Assembly: GCA_949361645.1 (NCBI GenBank)
Contig: OX442415.1
Coordinates: forward strand, 27,369,092-27,433,091
Direction: 5' to 3'
Length of the DNA stretch: 64,000 nt
Source of the DNA: Spongilla lacustris
Lineage: Eukaryota > Porifera > Demospongiae > Spongillida > Spongillidae
Positions 22,328-32,784 of the stretch are shown here, piece by piece (within the stretch, counting starts at the first letter, position 1; every line of letters starts with the position of its first letter). The notes under the pieces were generated by a model. It had not been told where the DNA came from, did not search any database, and saw nothing but the letters and a program-made list of their open reading frames with translations. Both the position numbers and the translations under genes were made by a program.

Positions 22328-24906
22328 TCAAGCTGGAAGGCAAGCTGCTCCAATTAGGTAGGCTGGGCAGTTGTCAGGTTGACAGCGTGTAGATTGAATC
22401 CCTTCCACTCTCTTTCTGCACATGGTCTTGGATTTCTGTGATAATGATTTGTAATGAAGAGCATCCAATTTCCGTAAACAAGTTCGGTACTTTGTTTTGA
22501 GCCAGGGTAATGGTTTCCGTTGTAGTGTAACATCATCCTCATCAGACCCAGATTCCTCCGAAGACATATAGGCAATTCCTTGTTGAAGCATGTAGTTTAC
22601 ATGCTCAATGCGACTTTTGGACCATGCGAAATTGTTTTTCTGCAGTGCCTTTTTCCTGTTCTGTAATTTCTGTTGTACAATAGATAATAATAATATAATT
22701 ATAATTATAATTATAAGCATTTGCTATAATGTATCCAGGTTTGCCAATAGTAAATTGTGTCATACCAGTACATACAGATTTGATATACATGCTGATTGAT
22801 ATAATAAGTCAAAATTGTGAAGTATATATACCTGTTTTTTGCGATTCATGCGTCTCTGCATCCTCCTATGAGCTTCTTTAATGCCTTTATCACTTCTACT
22901 AGCATCTTCACGAAGTGAGGTGAAATAACGCCTGCAACATTCTGTAGTCACAAGAACATGAGATTATACATAACTTCAGGAAATTGCATCAATAGGGAGA
23001 ATAATGCTGTGAACCAAAAAGAACGATATTTTTGGGGTATTATTTAAAATATACCACTTGTAACCATGCATATATTTGCATACGTGGTCATAATTTCAAA
23101 CTGATTTTATCATATTTGATAATATAATTGTTTGTTTACAAAAAATTATTATTATAGTGACAGAATACTTGCCTATTGCCTCTTCCTGGTTTGGTTGAGG
23201 ATCACACGTATTTAGTGCAATTAAAATGTTCTGAACAACAGCCTGATTGTGCACACCTGAAAATCTAGAAATCAAGAATTATGTTTAAAAAAGTAACACC
23301 TTGAGCACTGGCTTACATTTCTTTCAATCTAAACTTCTGACCATTCTGAGATGATGAATAATTGTATGCTGTTCTGACAATTTGCTGAGCATAAAAATAT
23401 ACATCTGTTTCAGTACACAGTACTTCTTATATACACGGTGAAGGGCCTCAGTCAGGGAGCCAGTCATAAACCCATTATATCATGTATCATACACTACTGT
23501 GCTTAAAGGTACAAAACGATCGGTGCAGGTGATTGTTGTGTATAGTAAATGCCTACATACATGTTGTGAATATATCGATAATGTTTATAGGTCAACTGAA
23601 TCAGATGGATGCAGAGGGCTCAGGACTTCTGTTGCAGTAGACTACGTTAGCACTTGTGTCATTCTATAGACATTTGTATTTTATCCTAAAGAGTAACTAT
23701 TTAATTATCTAAATTAGCTACAAGTATTATACCGATAATCGATAATCACGCCATTTTTTTTCTTTCGAATACAAAGATCTTGGTATTGGTAAGTCACCAG
23801 AGTGACTGTGTACGTACGTGTAGCTCTCTGCAATGCTAGTTGCCAACTATTTTAAACTGATGCCTAATGCATCTGTGATTAACTGGCATCATGGATGCAT
23901 CGGTCTATTACTACATGTACGGCTACCAAAGTAGCTATATAGTTTGTAAATTCTGTTTAGGACCAGTACATCTAGCATTGCGCGGGAGTTGTATACCAGT
24001 AGAGCCTTAATTAGCGTGGGAGAGCTCATGGACCTTGAAAGGGATACAAACATTCTCAGGATACAAGTTGGCGCAGGTTAAGTAACCATCTACAATATCT
24101 AGGGCGGGCTAGCAATGTAACCGTACTGGTCCGTACACCCTGTCAGGGAGATATACACGCTTGTCCTAGGGAAGTCTGTCCGAGAGGTGTCCCGGATAGG
24201 GTTTGAGATATAATATATATATTATACCGGTATAATTATATATAATACAGCTGCAAGGGTGGCACCCGTGGCTTATATTATAAATTATTCAATAATTATC
24301 GGAATCTTAATCTAACGGGTGTACGGTTAAATAATGGAATAGCCCAATTGCCGTTCGGGCACCACTACCTGCGCCATATAGTTAGGATCGGGCTTAAATT
24401 GGTATGCATAAAACAAGCTGCTAATCTAGCCCGGTTTATAACTTTATTATTTTGTTATACGGCCTGACCCCCCAAAAATGAACATGCAGTGAATTCTACT
24501 CCCATTAGGTTGAACTACAACATGTAGGCATCCTGACAAAACGGCAAATTATTTTACATTGTACTCGCGGCTATACAAATCATGACAATACATTACCATG
24601 CTCTATGTAACATCGAGAAAGCATACTGATAGAATAAATGTAATAACAATGATTTATAATTATATAATTTATAGTACATGTATATGCATGCAGGCTTACT
24701 CGTAGGACAAGTGTAGGCTTTATTCTATTCATCCCCGTTGTTCGGCAAGTGCTGCCTTCTATAGTCGCCAAACGAGCTGTTATATCATTTAGCGATCGGA
24801 GCATTTCTTCTCTCTCCTCCACTAAAACTGACATTTTATCAGCTGCTCTTTGAACTGATTCGGTAGCTCCTTGAATTACAAGCATCGCTTCATCGATTGC
24901 TTCCAT
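22328..24906 (-). CDS. Four-exon coiled-coil / MSSEES-motif protein (242 aa)
   Basis: Exons 24906-24700, 23242-23173, 22941-22832 and 22669-22328 sum to 729 nt with fully consistent phases and end in a stop: 242 aa. The intron after exon 2 begins with GC (ATAG|GCAAGT), a standard minor GC-AG donor supported by the phase. Residues about 1-52 look like a coiled coil (VQRAADKMSVLVEEREEMLR). A Lys/Arg-rich stretch (RRMQRRMNRKKQ, then RKKALQKN) is followed by YMSSEESGSDEDD and KPLPWLKTKYR. I recall proteins with YMSSEES...PLPW in sponges and cnidarians, often in many copies near transposons, without a known function. Basic and acidic patches suggest a nuclear, nucleic-acid-related role, which is inference. 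A TATA-like box lies 65-72 bp upstream of the ATG. Confidence 0.72.
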
Positions 24907-24970
24907 ACTTTACACCCCGCTAGTAAGCCGCGCAATACCCGCGATATGCCCGGGAATAGTCCACCCGCGC

Positions 24971-24979
24971 TTTTTTATA
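24971..24979 (-). promoter_or_regulatory. TATA-like box of the MSSEES-motif gene
   Basis: The minus strand reads CCAGTATAAAAAAGCGCGG about 65-72 bp upstream of the ATG at 24906, a reasonable place for a TATA box with a short 5' leader. No expression evidence can be seen. Confidence 0.4.
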
Positions 24980-26385
24980 CTGGCTGTGCATGTGCGCAAT
25001 TATTTTTATTTAAAATTACTAATTATAATATATATTATGTACATTGCAAAACTTAAAAAAATTATTTTTCAATTTTAAAATTATTGTTTGTAATGGCACA
25101 ATTATAAATTATATGCATTTATTAATTCCTTGCATAGCAAGTGCGCTAAAGGCTAGATAGAGCTCCCCTGCACATGCACACCATTGATTGCATCATGTGC
25201 CCAAGTGGCTAGAGACAGCTAAGGGTGGCAAGAGCAGACCACCATACCCTAGGCTAGCAGATGTAGCCATTGTAGGGTGAACAGGGGTGCAAGCCTTATG
25301 CGTAGCCTTAGGTAGGGCCCTGTTCCCTTTGGAGCCCTCTGACACAAAGCCGCATGTTTGGCTTTCTTTATTTCAGGGCTGTGATATTTACAGTGGTGGA
25401 GGTATGAAATCGCTGCTAGATACACTCACTGATTCATTTATTCCTCCATGGAAATGGAGCACACCTGCTGAGGCTGGCAGGTGAAGAATTACTCTCCACT
25501 TCCCATTCTTTGTATCAACAGCACTAGAGGTTCTGAAGTTTGGCAGTGCCAGTGGTGACTAGTATAAATGCCACACAGACCAATCCAGCCTTGATGTCAT
25601 GGCTGAGCCCCTCTTCAACTGCATGTATGGTTATTAGCTGTATTAGGGAATAGGGAACATTGTACACTGTAGCTTATTGTGACACCAATGACCATTAATA
25701 AGGGAGAATGGTCGGGATGGTTGGCTAACCCACGCTCAAAACTAGAGTGGCTTAGACATGTGCAGATGTTACCAAGGGGCAGAGGCCCTGGAGTGCAGGA
25801 CTTGGCTGAGTGTTCTCCCCCACAGCCAGTAATCCTAAATTTGTGCGTGAATTATCAATGGGGTGTCCTTTGGTGCACTTGTCAAAATATTAACATTCAT
25901 CCTGCACATCTCCTACCCCAGGGTGGTATAGCCATAGGGTGCATCTATAGGTTAGTGGAGTTGAGGACTAACTAAGTGAATCATGTGCAGGTCTGACAAG
26001 CTACAGGTATTTCATTACTAGGAGATAAATCCAGCTGCTGAGCGGAACAGAGAGGCCAATATGCATGCATGTTCAGGGGTATCTGCCATGAATGCATGTG
26101 ATAAGCAGTGGGTAAGGGGCAGTTGAGATCTATTGAGGTCCTTTGACCTCAGACCACACTTGCTGGACTTCCTTTAAGCTCTGTTGTTTCAACCAAACAG
26201 TACCTTATTGTCCAGTTTACATGTGCTATTGTAATATTAGGTATTCATTGATCTGTGTCACAATAATAATAATAAAATACATGTGTATGTACAAGTACTT
26301 TATGCAACTCTTGATCTTGTTCTTCTAGCAAGTGCACTTAATAAATCCTCTGCACCATGCCATCTCTCCAAGACCAAGTAAGTTA
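24980..26385. other. No gene recognised
   Basis: About 1.4 kb between the MSSEES-type gene and the minisatellite. The short open frames (under 100 codons) show no splice support or family features. Confidence 0.5.
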
Positions 26386-26387
26386 GA

Positions 26388-29300
26388 ATGTCCACTGGTA
26401 ACTGGTGTGGTTGTAGACTAAGACCAAAGGTGGTCATTGGGTTAGTGTGCACAGGGTTAAGTGACCTTATGACTAGAATGGTAACTGGTGTAGTCGTAGA
26501 CTAATAGCCGAGGTGGTCATTGGGTTAGTGTGCACAGGGTTAAGTGACCTTATGACTAGAATGTCCACTGGTAACTGGTGTGGTAACCATGTAGACTAAG
26601 AGCCAAGGTGGTCATTGGATTAGTGTGCACAGGGTTAAGTGTCTTTATGACTAGAATGTCCACTGGTAACTGGTGTGGTTGTAGACTAAGAGCCAAGGTG
26701 GTCATTGGGTTAGTGTGCACAGGGTTAAGTGACCTTATGACTAGAATGTCCACTGGTAACTGGTGTGGTCGTAGGGTGGTCATTGGGTTAGTGTGCACAG
26801 GGTTAAGTGACCTTATGACTAGAATGTCCACTGGTAACTGGTGTGGTTGTAGACTAAGAGCCAAGGTGGTCATTGGGTTAGTGTGCACAGGGTTAAGTGA
26901 CCTTATGACTAGAATGTCCACTGGTAACTGGTGTGGTTGTAGACTAAGAGCCAAGGTGGTCATTGGGTTAGTGTGTACAGGGTTAAGTGACCTTATGACT
27001 AGAATGTCCACTGGTAACTGGTGTGGTCGTAGGGTGGTCATTGGGTTAGTGTGCACAGGGTTAAGTGACCTTATGACTAGAGTGTCCACTGGTAACTGGT
27101 GTGGTTGTAGACTAAGAGCCAAGGTGGTCATTGGGTTAGTGTGCACAGGGTTAAGTGACCTTATGACTAGAATGTCCACTGGTAACTGGTGTAGTTGTAG
27201 ACTAAGAGCCAAGGTGGTCATTGGGTTAGTGTGCACAGGGTTAAGTGACCTTATGACTAGAATGTCCACTGGTAACTGGTGTGGTAACCATGTAGACTAA
27301 AAGCCAAGGTGGTCATTGGATTAGTGTGCACAGGGTTAAGTGTCTTTATGACTAGAATGTCCACTGGTAACTGGTGTGGTTGTAGACTAAGAGCCAAGGT
27401 GGTCATTGGGTTAGTGTGCACAGGGTTAAGTGACCTTATGACTAGAATGTCCACTGGTAACTGGTGTGGTCGTAGGGTGGTCATTGGGTTAGTGTGCACA
27501 GGGTTAAGTGACCTTATGACTAGAATGTCCACTGGTAACTGGTGTGGTTGTAGACTAAGAGCCAAGGTGGTCATTGGGTTAGTGTGCACAGGGTTAAGTG
27601 ACCTTATGACTAGAATGTCCACTGGTAACTGGTGTGGTTGTAGACTAAGAGCCAAGGTGGTCATTGGGTTAGTGTGTACAGGGTTAAGTGACCTTATGAC
27701 TAGAATGTCCACTGGTAACTGGTGTGGTCGTAGGGTGGTCATTGGGTTAGTGTGCACAGGGTTAAGTGACCTTATGACTAGAGTGTCCACTGGTAACTGG
27801 TGTGGTTGTAGACTAAGAGCCAAGGTGGTCATTGGGTTAGTGTGCACAGGGTTAAGTGACCTTATGACTAGAATGTCCACTGGTAACTGGTGTAGTTGTA
27901 GACTAAGAGCCAAGGTGGTCATTGGGTTAGTGTGCACAGGGTTAAGTGACCTTATGACTAGAATGTCCACTGGTAACTGGTGTGGTTGTAGTCTAAGAGC
28001 CAAGGTGGTCATTGGGTTAGTGTATACAGGGTTAAGTGACCTTATGACTAGAATGTCCACTGGTAACTGGTGTGGTCGTAGGGTGGTCATTGGGTTAGTG
28101 TGCACAGGGTTAAGTGACCTTATGACTAGAATGTCCACTGGTAACTGGTGTGGTTGTAGACTAAGAGCCAAGGTGGTCATTGGGTTAGTGTGCACAGGGT
28201 TAAGTGACCTTATGACTAGAATGTCCACTGGTAACTGGTGTAGTTGTAGACTAAGAGCCAAGGTGGTCATTGGGTTAGTGTGCACAGGGTTAAGTGACCT
28301 TATGACTAGAATGTCTACTGGTAACTGGTGTGGTTGTAGACTAAGAGCCAAGGTAGTCATTGGGTTAGTGTACACAGGGTTAAGTGATCTTATGACTAGA
28401 ATGTCCACTGGTAGCTGGTGTGGTTGTAGACTAATAGCCTAGGTGGTCATTGGGTTAGTGTGTACAGGGTTAAGTGACCTTATGACTAGAATGTCCACTG
28501 GTAACTGGTGTGGTCGTAGGGTGGTCATTGGGTTAGTGTGCACAGGGTTAAGTGACCTTATGACTAGAATGTCCACTGGTAACTGGTGTGGTTGTAGACT
28601 AAGAGCCAAGGTGGTCATTGGGTTAGTGTGCACAGGGTTAAGTGACCTTATGACTAGAATGTCTACTGGTAACTGGTGTGGTTGTAGACTAAGAGCCAAG
28701 GTAGTCATTGGGTTAGTGTACACAGGGTTAAGTGATCTTTTGACTAGAATGTCCACTGGTAGCTGGTGTGGTTGTAGACTAATAGCCTAGGTGGTCATTG
28801 GGTTAGTGTGCACAGGGTTAAGTGACCTTATGACTAGAATGTCCACTGGTAACTGGTGTGGTCATAGACTAAGAGCCAAGGTGGTCATTGGGTTAGTGTA
28901 CACAGGGTTAAGTGATCTTATGACTAGAATGTCCACTGGTAGCTGGTGTGGTTGTAGACTAAGAGCCAAGGTGGTCATTGGGTTAGTGTGCACAGGGTTA
29001 AGTGACCTTATGACTAGAATGTCCACTGGTAGCTGGTGTGGTTGTAGACTAATAGCCAAGGTGGTCATTGGGTTAGTGTGCACAGGGTTAAGTGACCTTA
29101 TGACTAGAATGTCCACTGGTAGCTGGTGTGGTTGTAGACTAATAGCCAAGGTGGTCATTGGGTTAGTGTGCACAGGGTTAAGTGACCTTATGACTAGAAT
29201 GTCCACTGGTAGCTGGTGTGGTTGTAGACTAATAGCCAAGGTGGTCATTGGGTTAGTGTGCACAGGGTTAAGTGACCTTATGACTAGGATATCCACTGGT

Positions 29301-31495
29301 AACTGGTGTGGTTGTAGACTAAGAGCCAAGGTGGTCATTGGGTTAGTGTGCACAGGGTTAAGTGACCTTATGACTAGAATGTCCACTGGTAACTGGTGTG
29401 GTTGTAGACTAAGAGCCAAGGTGGTCATTGGGTTAGTGTGTACAGGGTTAAGTGACCTTATGACTAGAATGTCCACTGGTAACTGGTGTGGTCGTAGGGT
29501 GGTCATTGGGTTAGTGTGCACAGGGTTAAGTGACCTTATGACTAGAATGTCCACTGGTAACTGGTGTGGTTGTAGACTAAGAGCCAAGGTGGTCATTGGG
29601 TTAGTGTGCACAGGGTTAAGTGACCTTATGACTAGAATGTCCACTGGTAACTGGTGTGGTTGTAGACTAAGAGCCAAGGTGGTCATTGGGTTAGTGTGTA
29701 CAGGGTTAAGTGACCTTATGACTAGAATGTCCACTGGTAACTGGTGTGGTCGTAGGGTGGTCATTGGGTTAGTGTGCACAGGGTTAAGTGACCTTATGAC
29801 TAGAGTGTCCACTGGTAACTGGTGTGGTTGTAGACTAAGAGCCAAGGTGGTCATTGGGTTAGTGTGCACAGGGTTAAGTGACCTTATGACTAGAATGTCC
29901 ACTGGTAACTGGTGTAGTTGTAGACTAAGAGCCAAGGTGGTCATTGGGTTAGTGTGCACAGGGTTAAGTGACCTTATGACTAGAATGTCCACTGGTAACT
30001 GGTGTGGTTGTAGTCTAAGAGCCAAGGTGGTCATTGGGTTAGTGTATACAGGGTTAAGTGACCTTATGACTAGAATGTCCACTGGTAACTGGTGTGGTCG
30101 TAGGGTGGTCATTGGGTTAGTGTGCACAGGGTTAAGTGACCTTATGACTAGAATGTCCACTGGTAACTGGTGTGGTTGTAGACTAAGAGCCAAGGTGGTC
30201 ATTGGGTTAGTGTGCACAGGGTTAAGTGACCTTATGACTAGAATGTCCACTGGTAACTGGTGTAGTTGTAGACTAAGAGCCAAGGTGGTCATTGGGTTAG
30301 TGTGCACAGGGTTAAGTGACCTTATGACTAGAATGTCTACTGGTAACTGGTGTGGTTGTAGACTAAGAGCCAAGGTAGTCATTGGGTTAGTGTACACAGG
30401 GTTAAGTGATCTTATGACTAGAATGTCCACTGGTAGCTGGTGTGGTTGTAGACTAATAGCCTAGGTGGTCATTGGGTTAGTGTGTACAGGGTTAAGTGAC
30501 CTTATGACTAGAATGTCCACTGGTAACTGGTGTGGTCGTAGGGTGGTCATTGGGTTAGTGTGCACAGGGTTAAGTGACCTTATGACTAGAATGTCCACTG
30601 GTAACTGGTGTGGTTGTAGACTAAGAGCCAAGGTGGTCATTGGGTTAGTGTGCACAGGGTTAAGTGACCTTATGACTAGAATGTCTACTGGTAACTGGTG
30701 TGGTTGTAGACTAAGAGCCAAGGTAGTCATTGGGTTAGTGTACACAGGGTTAAGTGATCTTTTGACTAGAATGTCCACTGGTAGCTGGTGTGGTTGTAGA
30801 CTAATAGCCTAGGTGGTCATTGGGTTAGTGTGCACAGGGTTAAGTGACCTTATGACTAGAATGTCCACTGGTAACTGGTGTGGTCATAGACTAAGAGCCA
30901 AGGTGGTCATTGGGTTAGTGTACACAGGGTTAAGTGATCTTATGACTAGAATGTCCACTGGTAGCTGGTGTGGTTGTAGACTAAGAGCCAAGGTGGTCAT
31001 TGGGTTAGTGTGCACAGGGTTAAGTGACCTTATGACTAGAATGTCCACTGGTAGCTGGTGTGGTTGTAGACTAATAGCCAAGGTGGTCATTGGGTTAGTG
31101 TGCACAGGGTTAAGTGACCTTATGACTAGAATGTCCACTGGTAGCTGGTGTGGTTGTAGACTAATAGCCAAGGTGGTCATTGGGTTAGTGTGCACAGGGT
31201 TAAGTGACCTTATGACTAGAATGTCCACTGGTAGCTGGTGTGGTTGTAGACTAATAGCCAAGGTGGTCATTGGGTTAGTGTGCACAGGGTTAAGTGACCT
31301 TATGACTAGAATGTCCACTGGTAACTGGTGTGGTTGTAGACTAATAGCCAAGGTGGTCGTTGGGTTAGTGTGCACAGGGTTAAGTGACCTTATGACTAGA
31401 ATGTCCACTGGTAACTGGTGTGGTTGTAGACTAAGAGCCAAGGTGGTCATTGGGTTAGTGTGCACAGGGTTAAGTGATCTTATGACTATAACAGG
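26388..31495. repeat. Minisatellite array 1: 90-bp unit with higher-order structure
   Basis: About 5.1 kb of head-to-tail copies of a 90-bp unit (starts GTGGTCATTGGGTTAGTGTG, ends GTAGACTAAGAGCCAAG). A 78-bp variant lacks 12 bp near the unit end (GGTCGTAGGGTGGTC); a 95-bp variant carries an extra AACCA (GGTAACCATGTAG) near 26582 and 27283. Successive units 95+90+78+90+90+78+90+90 give a 701-bp higher-order period. A larger block is duplicated with offset 2,022 bp (about 27.42-29.28 kb and 29.44-31.30 kb), shown by shared rare variants (for example GATCTTTTGACTAG at 28735 and 30757). Because 90 and 78 are multiples of three, both strands stay open over hundreds of codons; I do not regard these as genes. 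Confidence 0.95.
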
Positions 31496-31808
31496 GGTGG
31501 AAATGTTAGTTTGACATTATACTTTTTTTGGATCAATTCCATGTTTGTCTAAGCATTGGACCTTTATTTGTCTGAACAATTTATTGGTAAGGTAGTATTT
31601 ACACTCCCAACGCCATATGCTCCGCCATGCATATTTTCATTCTTTCAATATATTGGTGCAGCGTCCGTTGTGCACACCACCTGCACTACTTCACATTGGG
31701 TACACGAAGTACACTGTATAACACATACTGCCAGCACATGACCAGGGGCCAACTATTAATTTTGCCTATATTTAGAGGAAGCGGGCCCACACCTCCTCCT
31801 GGAAAAAA
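31496..31808. other. Unique spacer after array 1
   Basis: Non-repetitive DNA between the first array and the inverted-repeat element at 31809. No exon or known element recognised. Confidence 0.5.
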
Positions 31809-32529
31809 CCCTTTATAAAAGGGGAATACCTAGTTCAGAGCTGCTCAAATGTTTCATTTTTGCCTTCGTGGAAGAGTTTGCCGTTGATTGCCACATGCAT
31901 CTTCAGTTGCACATTGTCGTGTATATGTACATGTACACCTGATTGCTTATAAGGGGTAGGGGGGGGGGGGGGGGGGCAAGTGTGGTTAGCTCTGCCAGCG
32001 GCAGTGCACAATATGCTTACAGTGCATTCCTTAGCCTGGATGGGCATGCACACCAGCTGAAGACTCATTGTACAAAGCATGTGCTTCCCATCACCTGATA
32101 TCTACAGCTGCACATTCACATACATACATGTACCATGCATCTTTATTGATCTACATGCTTACATGTATGCTGCATGTGAACACATGTAATTTGTTCCTCA
32201 AAGGACATAAAAATGTACTTGCAAAACCTGGATTTGCAATTCATTAACCTCAATTTGCACACACATTAACCTCAATAGAATAAGGTAACCTCATGTGCAC
32301 ATAGTAGCAGCTGGATGTGGGTGGATTGTTGAATGGATGGATTGTTGTATGTGGGTACTGTTGATATTATAGAGAAAAGAATGTGCACAGCCACTGGCAG
32401 AGCTAACCCCCCCCCCCCCTCTTACTGTGCAACTGAAGATGCATGTGGCAATCAACGGCAAACTCTTCCATAAAGGCAAAAATTAATCATTTGAGCAGCT
32501 CTGAACTCGATATTTCCCTTCTATAAAGG
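31809..32529. mobile_element. Foldback/MITE-like element with about 100-bp inverted ends
   Basis: The left arm (31809-31913: CCTTTATAA...TTCAGAGCTGCTCAAATG...AGAGTTTGCCGTTGATTGCC) is the diverged reverse complement of the right arm (32427-32529). The inner flanks also pair: both carry a G/C run next to GTTAGCTCTGCCAG. The central 400 bp are AT-rich with many ACATGTA words and no coding capacity. It lies between the two minisatellite arrays. No target duplication is evident. Confidence 0.7.
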
Positions 32530-32784
32530 TCAAATATGAGACATACAGTAAATATAAGTGGTTAGTAAAATAATGTGGTTGGATTGAGTTTAATAGCTGC
32601 TAAGCACAGTGATACAATAACAGGCAGGAGAAACGGTAGCAGTACCCTAATAAATTGCAATGGAATGCCACTTAAACCTTTTAAAGGTGAAAATACATGT
32701 ACAGAGATATAGTTCACCATTGTGACATCATCACTGCTTGGACTATTATTATAAGGGTGGCTAACCTACCCTGGGATGTGGCTA
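32530..32784. other. Unique spacer before array 2
   Basis: Short non-repetitive DNA leading into the second minisatellite array; the last part (GGCTAACCTACCCTGGGATGTGG) precedes a first, divergent unit. No gene seen. Confidence 0.5.

Noticed and set aside
28791..30464. 557-codon plus-strand frame (and a 522-codon frame on the opposite strand) in the minisatellite
   Set aside because: Both arise because the 90- and 78-bp units are multiples of three without stops; the frames have no domain, no splice context and exist on both strands.
26388..31495. CRISPR-like array
   Set aside because: Units are whole tandem copies with no unique spacers, and the genome is eukaryotic.
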